64,000 nucleotides of DNA from Azolla caroliniana (taxonomy: Eukaryota > Polypodiophyta), in the NCBI GenBank assembly GCA_043228905.1, contig JBHGNT010000014.1, forward strand, positions 14,694,001 through 14,758,000, read 5' to 3'. The stretch's first letter is position 1. Each line of letters opens with the position of its first letter. The position numbers and the translations under genes are program-made. The notes beneath the pieces were generated by a model. It was not told the origin of the DNA, searched no databases, and saw nothing but the letters and a program-made list of their open reading frames with translations. Shown piece after piece: positions 10,482 through 20,453 of this stretch.

Positions 10482-11779
10482 TCCCCCTCTATCATTATAT
10501 ATTAAAAATATTTGCTATCTTTGTCCATCTTACAAGTCAAATTGTGCCAATGGACACTAGATATTCATTTCCAAACTTATTCATGAAAGCTTTCCTTGTT
10601 TGTAAAACACAACATTTTATGATGATTAGAGGCTCTACAAAGATCAATTTTATTAAACCTTAAGAATTAATAAATATTAACAAACATAATGGCAATTATA
10701 AATCATGAAAATTATGGACCATAAAATCTTGGTGAGAGTTTTAAACTTTTGCTTGAAATTGTATGCTAGATGTACGGGTAGTGACATGGACCCCTTAAAC
10801 GAATTTTAATTTAGTTGCTAGTTTTGAATCGTAGCTTGAAACTTTATACTAAATATACCGGTTTAGGGAGCATGGACCACTTAAGAATCAAGATTATGAA
10901 TCTTATGAATTGATTGTGTTTCTTCACATTACAAGTTTTGTTTCCTTGCATGCCCATATGAATACAACACATAAGAGTTTTCCTTTCCATTTTTGGCTCC
11001 ATGTGGCACAATTTACTCGTGCAACTAATTTCTCTCTTCAACCTTTGTCATGCCTCACTTCCAATAACGAAAACGAGCAAACAAAAAAGTTGAAAAAGAA
11101 AACAATCCACTTCCTTTTCGTAACATGTTGAGTTGTGCAATAATAATACACACACATTTTGTCGCAATCTAAACCCACCCAAACTACTATCAAAGAAAAT
11201 GTGTGTGCTTTGATTTGTAGCGACAAGTCAGTTTTCGTGATGTTCCCCCCATCGCTCCCAAAGAAACATACTTGGGTCCTTACATTGGTCACAATTGAGC
11301 ACTTGTGTACTAGATGTACGAGTATATTGAGCATGGACCCCTTGAATCAAATTTAATCTAGTTGCGAGTTTTAAACTGTAAGTTCAAATTTCATTCTAAA
11401 TGTACTTGATTAGAAGGAGAAATTAGGAGATCCTTTTAAGGATTTAATGTATGCAAAAAATTCGAACAAAAGGTGTGAAATCATGACAGTATCAGCATGG
11501 AGGATAGTCTCCATAATGAGGACACCGCCTCATCTCCCCATTAGGCCACATATTCTACCAGTAGCCAACAAGCCCGTAGTTTACCAAAACATTGCAACAC
11601 AGTTGGTGTCGACTCACCTTTGGTGACTACACCTAGTCAACCAAGAATCCTTAATGAAACACTTGGGCTCTCTAAATCCTTTTCAATTTCCTCTAAAGAC
11701 GAGATGACCCTGAAGAACATCTAATACCTTTCCTTACAAATGATCATGTGTTTCTAAGTGGCATGTCTAAGTGGCACAA
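10482..11779. other. Intergenic, no gene seen
   Basis: AT-rich. Short open frames near 10844-11356 show no protein-like composition or motifs. Confidence 0.5.
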
Positions 11780-12560
11780 CTCTTTTTTATAACTAGGAAA
11801 CTAAAAAGGAGGGAGTTTATAAACTCTTTTTTATTTATTTTTACGAATACTTTTTTCATGCGTTCGTATTCATATTTGTATGGAAGGCTCCAATGTGAAG
11901 TCCCTTTTTTATTGCAAAGTAAAAATATCCCCCCTTCTTACTACTTCCATTACTTAAGTCAATGTGATAATATACACTATATTATCCTATGCATTTGTTT
12001 GGAACGCCCCAATGTGAAGTCCTTGTTTTATTGTAAAGTAAAAATATCCCGCTTTGTTTTTTTTCCCAAAAAATTTATTACTTCCATTAGTTAAGTCAAT
12101 GTACATAGGATAATATACAACTCATTCTTCAGTTATGGAAAAAAGTTGCCCCTGTTTACAGAGTCAACTCAAGGGCCTCAATGGCACTATCGACTTCCAT
12201 GGACCCTTTCTTGAATGTTAGTAAATGATGGCAGTGTGCATCAACAAATTCCAACACCTTCTCCACAGTCCTATCTTTGGTCTTAGGATTACTATACATC
12301 ATTGTACATAAATAGTTGTAAGCTTCTGGGTTGACAAGCTCAAGTTGTTGCCTTCGAGCATTTTTTCTTAATATGTACTATTGAAGAAAATCTTTGAAGG
12401 AAAAAAAAGAGTACATCAACTCATATCTTAAAATATCCCCTTTTTATTGTCAAGTGCCTTTTTCTATAACTAGGAAACTAAATAAGATGGAATTTATGAA
12501 CTATTTTTCGTTTTAATTTTTCTTTATGAATACTTTTTCATGCATTCGTTTGGAAGGCCC
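11780..12560. repeat. Local dispersed repeat, three partial copies
   Basis: Copies at about 11780-11935, 11990-12055 and 12430-12560 share pieces including TATAACTAGGAAACTAAA, CATGCRTTCGT and AATGTGAAGTCC followed by AAAGTAAAAATATCCC. The pieces occur in different combinations, as if a short unit had been partly duplicated and deleted. Confidence 0.65.
12156..12374 (-). pseudogene. Orphan coding remnant, function unknown
   Basis: An uninterrupted minus-strand frame of about 70 codons with no ATG at its start. It begins LRKNARRQQLELVNPEAYN and ends DSAIEALELTL then TAA at 12156-12158. The composition is protein-like (mixed charge, KVLEFVDAHCHHLL), unlike neighbouring chance frames. It could be a last exon or the tail of a dead gene. 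I do not recognise the family. Confidence 0.4.
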
Positions 12561-12786
12561 AACGAATGCGAATATGTCAATCTATGGTCACAATATTGGA
12601 AGTTGTCACGTAAACATGCATGCGTTTGCTACTCAAGCTCGACAATGCGATCTCTAAACTTACGAGTGTGTGATGTTGTCCGAAGGTACTTCCAAGGGCT
12701 TCACCCAAAGCCCATCGTGCAATGTATGGGCTCTTGATAAATCAGCCAAGACATGCAAAACGAATGAGCATGCGAGTGTTCAAGGG

Positions 12787-12901
12787 GCGCTCATGCTTTT
12801 GAAGGGGCGTGTGGGCAACCAAGGGGAGCGTGTACTTTCGAAGGGGTGTGTGGGCTGTGAATGGGTACACATGCTTTCGGGAGAGCAAGCGGGCAACAAA
12901 T
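12787..12901. repeat. Degenerate minisatellite, about three 35-40 bp units
   Basis: Repeated wording GAAGGGGYGTGTGGGC with CAACCAAGGGG or TGTGAATGGG between. It falls inside a 101-codon plus frame (12670-12975) that seems to exist only because of the repeat. Confidence 0.5.
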
Positions 12902-12929
12902 CAACCCGAAGAAAGCATTGCTGCGCTTA

Positions 12930-12953
12930 CACGTGTGTGTGTGTGTGTGTGTG
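12930..12953. repeat. (TG)n microsatellite
   Basis: About eleven uninterrupted GT units. Confidence 0.85.
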
Positions 12954-13084
12954 CACTACTCGAGTGAAATCGTAGGGAACTTGACTAGGAGGGATATGAT
13001 GCCATTATAGAAGACTTGAAACCCTTCGTTGATTGTCTCATGTAGAATCCCCTTCATGTGTATAACATTTGGCATTAGTCACAC

Positions 13085-13330
13085 ATACATATACATAGTT
13101 AGGTTTAGGGTTAGTATTAGGGTTAATTAACAATAAAGCCAAACAAGAATTAGGATACACATACACATACACACAAATTAACATAGGCTGAAATTAACAT
13201 TCATACACATATATAGTTAAGTTTAGGGTAGTCTTAGGATTAATTAACCATAAAGCCACACAAAAATTCTGAAGCACATACACAAACACACAAATTAACA
13301 TAGGCTAAATTTAACATTCATACCCATACA
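13085..13330. repeat. About 123-bp tandem duplication with telomere-like words
   Basis: Two units with the shared order ACATA...TAGTTA(A/G)GTTTAGGG, GGATTAATTAAC or GGGTTAATTAAC, ATAAAGCCA, CACAAATTAACATAGGCT. A third partial unit lies near 13480-13505. The first unit holds TTTAGGGTTAG, resembling the plant telomere repeat, but too short to be an interstitial telomere. Confidence 0.75.
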
Positions 13331-14030
13331 CCAATTAACATAGGTTGTAAATATAAGGATGGGGATTATGCTTAGTTTTGTGTGGAGTAGTGTGAGTTTT
13401 GCTGATTAATGGTTGAACTTTGATGTACTTCGTTTGCTAACTAATGGGAAGTAGTGTTTTTTTTGGAAAAAAAAAAAAACATAGGTTGAAATTAACATTC
13501 ATACATACACGTACTCAAATTAACTATCACATATACATATTTGAAGTGAGCTTTATCAAGCACCATCTCACATGAACATTTCTTTCCAAGTTAAATTATT
13601 GCTAGGTTTTGTGGATATAAAGGTCCAAGGTATTGCCACCAATGGCATGAGGTTCATTTACCTTCTACAAATTGGATTGTGATTCCCCGAATTATGTATA
13701 AGCCACCTTGTCAAGTCTTTCTGTAATAATCTCTCCTAACTAATGGGAAAGTAGCTTCTTTTTGTAAAAAAAAGTAAGTGTAATTTGAAAGCCCAAATTT
13801 TCTTTTCTTTTATAACTCCCTAGTACTCCAATGAACCTTATGTTCACAATATTTGTTTCCATTGTTTTGGATGTAATGTATATGTTTCATGTTTTTTTTA
13901 CTTGCACCTTGTAGGGGGTATGCATGGTAATGCGTTACTCTCTTTCGTGCAAACAAAAACCAAAGTTTCTTATCATGTTCTCTAACTGTAGCAAAATATT
14001 TCCAAAGTTTTCTTCTATCTCACCACATAG
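13331..14030. other. Intergenic, no gene seen
   Basis: AT-rich with A runs at 13466-13482 and 13768-13776. Nothing coding. Confidence 0.5.
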
Positions 14031-14199
14031 TATTTGCATTTGGTTACTTCTATAGTTCTTGAATAACATTGGTATGAGGGTTCATGTTGTATCCATCCAT
14101 ATAGAAATACGCTCCAAACACAATTTTATAGGAATAGATACAACTTGAGCAATCGTATCAATGTAATTCAAGAACTATAGAAGTAACCAAATGCAAATA
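14031..14199. repeat. 169-bp near-complete hairpin (fold-back)
   Basis: The outer arms 14031-14064 and 14166-14199 are 34-bp perfect reverse complements (ATTTGCATTTGGTTACTTC on the left). The inner parts still pair with mismatches up to the centre near 14115, so almost the whole segment folds on itself. The shape fits a young MITE-like fold-back or a microRNA-like precursor. No target duplication is obvious. Confidence 0.8.
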
Positions 14200-14840
14200 T
14201 TGTGTACCATGATACAAATAAACTTTGCAAAAACTTTGCTAGAGTTAGAGAAGATTATAAGAAACTCTAGTTTTGGTTTGCAAAAAGAATATGATGTGAT
14301 AAACTCTGGTTTTCATCCGAAGTGTACTGCGTTTAGGAACCAAACTTGCCGCCCCTCTTATTGCCAATGTGTCTTTGAAGGTAGGTCCTCATCTTCATGT
14401 TAATTTTCTATTTTGGAAAAGTCTTGATTCCTCATGTTGTTTTATGCCGATTAATGAAATCCAAATTTAGATTTGATTGAAAATCAAAGCCTTCATCAAA
14501 GGTATATTCTTAGTTTTTGAAGGTGGTTCCATTTGCTTCAATTTTGCAATATGAACAAAGGTTCTCTTACAATTTTCATGAAAGATTAACGACTGTTTAG
14601 CTGAAGATACTTCCTTTCTACAACTAGATTTTGACTTCACATTCTTGGAGACCCTTTCACTATTGCGAAAGATGTGCGGAGTAAACAATGTTTACTTCAT
14701 TCGTTCTTTACATAAGTTCTTACTTTTGGTGTGCTCCATGCAATAGGTCTCGATGTCTCGATTGTATTAATTTGACACTAGAAGACGAGGGTGGTTAAAA
14801 TGTTTGTATTTTGAAATAAAGACGCACGCGTGCCTGTCTT
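14200..14840. other. Intergenic, no gene recognised
   Basis: A plus frame at 14191-14403 ends GFHPKCTAFRNQTCR then a GT-containing exit; it could be an exon fragment but has no motif. A minus frame at 14467-14688 is Lys/Ser-rich with no motif. Confidence 0.4.
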
Positions 14841-14935
14841 GGGTGTTCGAAGGACTCGAATGTTCCCACGACTTGAAGGCTCGGAGGACTCGAAGGCTCA
14901 GAGGACTCGAATACTCGGAGGACTTGAACGTTACC
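14841..14935. repeat. Short minisatellite, GGCTCGGAGGACTCGAA type
   Basis: About five imperfect 15-18 bp units containing GGACTCGAA or GGACTTGAA, read in one direction. Confidence 0.65.
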
Positions 14936-14995
14936 AAGGACTCAAGCATAGACGATACGAATGTAGATGATGAAAATCCCGTGGTTAACAGTTAA

Positions 14996-15661
14996 CACAT
15001 GAGATTAGCATACTAAACACCCAAATTTTAATGCCCAAAACATACTATTAGACAAACTTGAGAGATTTCATACATATTCTGAGCTGGCTCTTCCAAAATA
15101 ACACCACAAATGCGGTGGCTTTTACAATGTAAAGGAAGATAAACAAAATAAATAGGAAGTGGGAAAATGATTAAACGATTTGGAGCTTCCAGTGTGAAGG
15201 TGAGTTTAGTGGTCCGCCAAGACCATGACTACTACTGATGGGTACGAAGCCTCGGTGTTCGAGTACTGTCCACGGGCCACTCCATGCTCCCTTCAAAGGG
15301 TTGGAAAGAAAACTAGTTGAATCCCTTCGAGAAACTGTTGACGCTTAACGAGCTGTGTGATGATGAAGATAATAAGTGGAAGAAGAGGTAGTTAAGAACA
15401 AGGAACACTAGGACAATTGAAACAGGTAATATGTCACATTTTTGAGAACTGTTCATAAAAAAAGGGCACAATAGGTCGATTCACAAAAAGGGGTGCCGCA
15501 TCCGTAAAGGATTTTAAAAAATGACCCAAAAATATATTGATTTCTAACATGTTTGAAATTTTAGGACTTGCCAAAAATGCCTATTAAATAATGGACATGA
15601 CAAACCTATATTTATACAAATTCGTGAATCGACATTTTGATGTACAATACAATATCTACAA
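14996..15661. other. Intergenic, no gene seen
   Basis: No coding or repeat signal. Confidence 0.5.
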
Positions 15662-15662
15662 T

Positions 15663-15926
15663 TCAAGTATAAGAACTATGGCTTTCCAAGTCTATGCCAT
15701 CATTTTCAGACCCATCAGATGAACTAGTGGGAGTTTGTGAGGTCTCATCCTCATCATCACCGACAACTAATTCACCATCTTCATCCAATTGCAATCCAAC
15801 CACACCGTGGTTATGAGACATGCTTCTTGTTTGTCTTTGTGTTGTGTCTAGAGCCACATTTGGGATCTTCTGTTTTAGTATCTCGATTGTGGTCTGTGCA
15901 AATGACCTGTTTTGATCAAAGCGAAG
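15663..15926 (-). pseudogene. Acidic C-terminal coding fragment, unknown
   Basis: A minus frame of about 88 codons reading through LRFDQNRSFAQTTIEILKQ into an Asp/Glu/Ser-rich tail (DEDGELVVGDDEDE) and ending ESHSSYT then stop at 15663. The composition is protein-like. It might be a last exon, since no good Met lies at its start. The tail composition is common in nuclear proteins and transposases, so no function is assigned. Confidence 0.3.
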
Positions 15927-15959
15927 TTGAATACACTAGTATGTCAACATTATCCAATG

Positions 15960-16035
15960 TGATTGTACATGTACTCGCGACATTCTTTCTTCTTAGCTTT
16001 CTACTTGTATGTTAAGATTCTATTACTAATCAGTA
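15960..16035. repeat. 75-bp segment repeated in opposite orientation at 30945-31015
   Basis: Shared words (plus strand here) are ACATTCTTTCTTCTT and TTGTATGTTAAGA then TATTACTAATCA. The copy near 30945 is its reverse complement. Confidence 0.75.
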
Positions 16036-16039
16036 GTCC

Positions 16040-16493
16040 AAAAAAAAGTGAAAAGAAGGAAAATAGATTGGATAGAAGAACCCGTTCCATCCGATCACCC
16101 CCGAGCTATGATCTAGACATAGCCAACCTACCACCGATGTCCCATACCATTGGATATTAGGATGACTAATATCTTGGAAGAGATAACACAATCGCCAAGA
16201 AGAAAGCCTTGTTCGCGCCACCGCTGTCTAAGACAAAAACCTTCCAACGTAATGTCCTTATGAGGGTAGCTAAGCCTCATATTTATACCTCTTCCTAGGC
16301 CCCCTGAATAGATGTGCATTTCTAAAAGACTCTCCATTCATTAGTTGTCCAAATCATGATAGTGCATGCACCTATCATTCCTTCTATCCAATCACATTAG
16401 TCCCTTTTTAACATTAGTGAACATACCCTTCACTTATGTAAATATTAGTGACCTACCCTCACCTACGTTATGTGTATATAACATACTCCCCTA
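16040..16493 (-). repeat. Gypsy-1 3' LTR (left edge uncertain)
   Basis: On the minus strand the LTR begins TGTTATATACACATAAC directly after a purine tract (16494-16504, GTAGGGGAGTA). TATAAATATGAGG at about 16283-16295 is a good TATA box. A second copy of 16257-16490 lies at 31024-31256 in the same orientation, about 93 percent identical by eye. The LTR end toward 16040 is not fixed. Confidence 0.55.
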
Positions 16494-16519
16494 CATCAAA
16501 ATATTGCACTCTTGCAATA

Positions 16520-17090
16520 TAAAGTGAGGAAATTTTGCCTTAAGAGTATGCTCACGTTCCCATGTGGCATCATCAATAGGTTTATCCATCCATTTGATCT
16601 TGAATAGCTAAATCTCTTTAGAACGTAAAAGTTGAGTATGAGAATCAAGAATTCGTTCAAGAACATGAGTTTTGTAAGAAAAATCCTCTAATGTTACAAG
16701 ATCTTGGATTGTGATGTTGTTATCACCAGAGTCTAAAAATGTGAAAAACAGGATGAATACCAACGTTACGGGGTAAGGCAAGGTGATAAGTAGATGACCT
16801 AACTCACTTAAGGATTTCAAATGGGCTACAATATCGTGGGGCTAACTTAGCACTCTTGGCCGTAGACAATGACGTAGAGTTAATAGGGACACGCAAAAAA
16901 ACTTTTTGACCAATAGTAAATGCACGAGGATGTCTATCTCGATCATCATAAAATTGAGCATGATCTTGAGCTGTCCGAACATTTTCTTTGGCAATATGCA
17001 ACATTTGGTTCATGTCTTGAAAAAAATTGCGTCACATACTATCTAATGTATCACGATGAATCGTGACATCGACCGAGGCACGTTGGCGTG
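16520..17090 (-). pseudogene. Gypsy-1: integrase C-terminus and chromodomain
   Basis: The integrase tail is at 16804-17013: KENVRTAQDHAQFYDDR, FTIGQKVFLRVP, KLAPRYCSPFEILK, matching the chromovirus pattern KY.D.RRR.LEF..GD.VFLKV...LSPRF.GPF. After a frameshift follows a chromodomain-like stretch with HVLERILDS, a stop, then FKIKWMDKPIDDATWE at about 16545-16650. RT, RNase H and the integrase core are absent. Chromodomains of this group steer integration to particular chromatin. The fragment is nonfunctional. Confidence 0.75.
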
Positions 17091-17092
17091 AC

Positions 17093-17143
17093 GTGGCTCG
17101 CCTAGAAGCGTAGTGTTGCGCAGACAAAAGATAACGTGAAAGT
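17093..17143 (-). repeat. 50-bp segment, inverted copy of the Gypsy-3 LTR end
   Basis: The plus strand carries ACGTGGCTCGCCTAGAAGCG then TGCGCAGACAAAAGATAACG. The reverse complement occurs at 20333-20384, directly before the Gypsy-3 primer site. It may be the end of the Gypsy-2 LTR on the minus strand. Confidence 0.7.
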
Positions 17144-18170
17144 GAGGAAGGGATCGTTGGGATTATGGACGGAAGAGACGAAAGAGTAGAGATGGAGTGA
17201 ATAGAGATCAATAAGATATGACAAGATAGGATTTTTAAGGAATATAAGATATGATAAGATAAGATATAAAATAATATTTGAGAAAATATATGAAATTTAT
17301 AATCATTTTCATGAAAGGGTTACAAAATGGTTGCAAGCATCGTTGAACCTTCAATTCTTGTCGCGCTAGGTAACCACCTTCCTCCTTCCTCTTTCTTAAC
17401 AGTAGACCATAATCTTCCCTTTAATCTCTCGACAAGTATAAGATTTAAGACTCGAACCACCGCCCTTCCGTTGCGAGTTGAGGTCCACAACCACCAAGCT
17501 AGTTCTTCTCTTCTCTTGAATATACCTTTCTCTCTCTCTTTCTCTATTATAATATATCTTTCTCTAGATCCAATATAATCCTCTCAATCTTATTTCTTGG
17601 GTCCTTTTGTCTATACTTCCTTCTCCTTTTATAGGGAAGAGATGGTTCTACATGTGGGCCATGTGGTGCACATGCAGAGAGGCTCTTGCATGTGTGCTAT
17701 ATGGTGCACATGTAGCACGTTTGATGGTTTAAACCATATAATACTACTTCAAATGAAAACAAAACAAATATTTATACACATTATAAGTATAGGCTAAATA
17801 GTAAGGTTTGAAAGCCATAAGGTTGAGGTTGTTCGTTCAAGTCTTCTTTTGCCCATGTAATCTGTTATATGGTGTGTATGTATTATATTACATGGTTTAG
17901 ACTATAAAATACTACTTCAAATCATATATTATTTTGTAAATTATTAGTATAGGCTTAATGGTAACCTTTGAGTGTCATAAGGTAGGGTTTATTAGTTCAA
18001 GTCCTCTCTTGTCCATGTAATATAATATATATATATATATATATTTGTCTCTACATATAATGTATAATATTATCATAGTATGTTATTAACATTATAGAGG
18101 TTTATTTTATTTTCATTATGTATTTATCTTATTGTAGACTTTTAATGTGAAGCTTTCGTACTTCACCACA
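17144..18170 (-). repeat. Probable Gypsy-2 3' LTR
   Basis: On the minus strand it begins TGTGGTGAAGTACGAAAGC after the purine tract 18171-18186 (TTTAGAGGGGGTGG). The LTR start can fold, since GTGAAG and CTTCAC flank GTACGAAAG. It includes the tRNA-like tandem repeats at 17727-18030 and an (AT)n run at 18027-18045. The far end is inferred from the 50-bp segment at 17093-17143. Confidence 0.45.
17727..18030 (+). repeat. Tandem duplication (about 155 bp) with tRNA-like boxes
   Basis: The two units start at about 17727 and 17882. Both hold TTTA(A/G)AC..ATA(A)AATACTACTTCAAAT and a tRNA-like part: TAGGCTTAATGGTAACC (A-box-like, second unit) and AGTTCAAGTCC (B-box-like). The first unit is more diverged. 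It looks like a SINE-type sequence captured in an LTR and then duplicated. Confidence 0.55.
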
Positions 18171-18210
18171 TCCACCCCCTCTAAACCTGCACATCGTCCG
18201 ACATGTGCCA

Positions 18211-19280
18211 TTATCTTTCATCATCATGTTGATCTATTGGAGGAGGTTCAAGCTCAAACCTTTTCTTAAATACTTTTATCCTCTTTCCAGCTACCACATT
18301 TAGGATTAGTGTCCCATCCAATTCACTAAGCTTATAAGTAAAGTTATCATATACTTTTCTTACTATGTAAGGCCCAAACCATCTTTCAGTGAACTTGTGG
18401 ATGATGCTATGTTGATTATCTAAACTGCTATCATACACAAGCACCCAAATCCCCTTCTTCTATCTTCTTAGGTTGAATTCTATGAGTTTTATCAAAACGA
18501 ATTTTATTCTTCAATCGAGCCTCCAATCGTTGGGTTGCTAATTCTACATCGTTAGGTCGACGCTCTAATTGTTGAATTCGCAAAGCCAACAATTCTTCTC
18601 TGCTCAACTCTTCTCTCCATGGAATAGATGTCCATGACATAATTGACCGTTCTATTGGCATGGTGGGCTTTTGGCCAAGTATCAATTCAGCTAGCATATA
18701 TCTTGTTACCGAACTATGTGTTGTCCGATCTGCCCATAGTGCATACGGTAGCATGCGTGGCCAATCTCTTATTTTACCTTTACAACTTTTCACAATCTCC
18801 TTAACTATTGGGCTATGTCCTCTTTCAATCTTTCCATTGGCTTTTGGATTATACGCAGTTGTAAGCGATAATTTGACCCCTATCCGGCTGAAGAATTCTC
18901 TAGCTTCATCAGAGTCAAGTTCTCCTCTATCTGCAAATTATTTTACCAACACACCCATAACGACATATTACATCTTCTAACAAAAATTTACATACAACTC
19001 TAGTTGTTTTTTGTTGTAGTGGTCTTCCTTCTACTTGGTTTGTAAGGTCTTCTCTTGCTAGTACTAAATATCGTATTTGATCTTCCCTAAGTGGCATTGT
19101 CACTAGATCAACCATCCATTTATAATGCATTGATGATGAATATGTTGGTTTTAGCTCATCTCGATATTGAATAGTTGAATACCTTTGACATATTTCACAA
19201 GTTTCCACAAATTTCATTACATCTTTATACATATGTGGCCACCAATACTTTTCTTTTAACTTCGTAAATGTCGCCCATAT
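18211..19280 (-). pseudogene. Gypsy-2 integrase
   Basis: Order on the minus strand: zinc finger (HDSLWA near 19290, then YKDVMKFVETCEICQ), core (HYKWMVDLVTMP, YLVLAREDLTNQVEGR, CKFLLEDVICRYGC, then after a frameshift DRGELDSDEAREFF and ANGKIERGHSPIVK), and C-terminal region (LPYALWADRTTHSSVT, QLERRPNDVELATQRLEARL, WFGPYIVRKVYDNFTYKL). The catalytic D, D and E are present across frames. No chromodomain follows. Frameshifts near 18435, 18800 and 18930 disable it. Same family as Gypsy-4. Confidence 0.85.
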
Positions 19281-19289
19281 GCCTCTATA

Positions 19290-19985
19290 TCATGCCCACA
19301 AACTATCATGGAATTCAGTAATTAATTTTCTTTTAATATCATTCTTACAAATGACTCGAAGAGGATTTTCAGTTGGCCTTTTTGGATGCCTCCATAGATG
19401 CCCTTCATGTAAATTTTTTTTGAATGCTCTTCTTTGAAATTCATTTAGTTGTTTCTTTGACCATGATGGGTCAACTTCTTGAGTCTTTAAAATTTTTCCT
19501 ATTTCTAACCATTGACTTTCATACTCTGTGTCTTTGAACATTATACTTACATTAAACTCATTATGAGGTTTAATAGATACTTGATGAGCAACTTGATGGC
19601 TTGTAGTTGCCCAGTTCTTATCTTAAGTTTGCATTAGCTTTTCATTTATGAACCTTGCCCTTGACAATATATCTGCGACAGGGTTCTCTTTGCCCTTTAT
19701 ATGCCGCAATTCTGGGTTCATGGTTCTGATGTATGCAATCCACCGAAGCATTGCAATATCTGGTGTTGTGCAACTTGCTATCATTCTGATGAGTGGCAAA
19801 CAATCTGTTTCAACCACTACATCTGCTCCAATCAAGTAATCTCTATCTGTTTTTGGTGCAGTAAGCAAACCTCACAATTCTCAACTATCAAAACTTCATT
19901 CTGCCCAAAACTTGACTTTGTTCCTGATAGTGTCAAATGTACCTGCTCAAGCTTATTTAAAATACTTTCACAATCATTAATGTGA
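19290..19985 (-). pseudogene. Gypsy-2 RNase H region and linker
   Basis: 19623-19868 reads VVVETDCLPLIRM, AMLRWIAYIRTMNPELRHI and ENPVADILSRAR, the second half of a Ty3-type RNase H. 19290-19541 is the linker to the integrase zinc finger (WSKKQLNEFQRRAFKKNLHEGHLWR). Frames shift between the pieces. Confidence 0.8.
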
Positions 19986-19989
19986 TCCA

Positions 19990-20337
19990 TCACAAACTTT
20001 CTGCAATAATAGTCTCATCTTTCTCTCTTTCTAAGCATCCTTTGATAGGAATATCATCTAAAAATGGCATAGTTACCTTTGGGATGTACTCATGTAGAAC
20101 CTTGTTCATTGCATTCATCATATGAGCAACTAAATTTGTCGCACCTTGAGGTAGAGTACACATTCGAACCAACCCAATTGGTGTTTTCATTGTTGTGATA
20201 TTGCGACTATCAATTGCTAGTTGAAATTGGTTGTATCCTGAATATAGGTCTCCCATAGAGTAAATTGCTCTCCCAGCAAAAGCTTCTGCAAATTCATCAA
20301 TGATCGACCCGATTCCTGCATTTCGGATTGTGACGTT
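19990..20337 (-). pseudogene. Gypsy-2 reverse transcriptase fragment
   Basis: The palm region survives: IYSMGDLYSGYNQFQLA, PQGATNLVAHMMNAMNKVL and the catalytic FLDDIPIKG box (19990-20256, extending to about 20337 as DNVTIRNAGIGSIIDEF). The sequence stops at 20337, where plus-oriented Gypsy-3 sequence begins. Fingers, protease and gag are lost. Confidence 0.8.
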
Positions 20338-20391
20338 ATCTTTTGTCTGCGCAACGCTACGCTTCTAGGTGAGCCACGTCACGACACAATC
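20338..20391 (+). repeat. Gypsy-3 5' LTR, last about 50 bp only
   Basis: This runs TTTTGTCTGCGCAACGCTAC to CACGTCACGACACAATC and is followed at once by a TGG-starting primer site. The rest of the 5' LTR is missing, cut at the Gypsy-2 junction. Confidence 0.5.
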
Positions 20392-20409
20392 TGGTGAACC
20401 CGACGTGAA
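20392..20409 (+). other. Gypsy-3 primer binding site
   Basis: TGGTGAACCCGACGTGAA begins with the TGG expected opposite a tRNA CCA end and lies right after the LTR. I cannot name the tRNA; it is not the initiator-Met type used by the copia elements here. Confidence 0.5.
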
Positions 20410-20453
20410 ATGGGGAAGTAGAAGAGACCTCTAAAGTAAAGATCAACATCAAC

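Noticed and set aside
13100-13135. Interstitial telomere repeat
   Set aside because: Only one or two TTTAGGG-like words, with interruptions.
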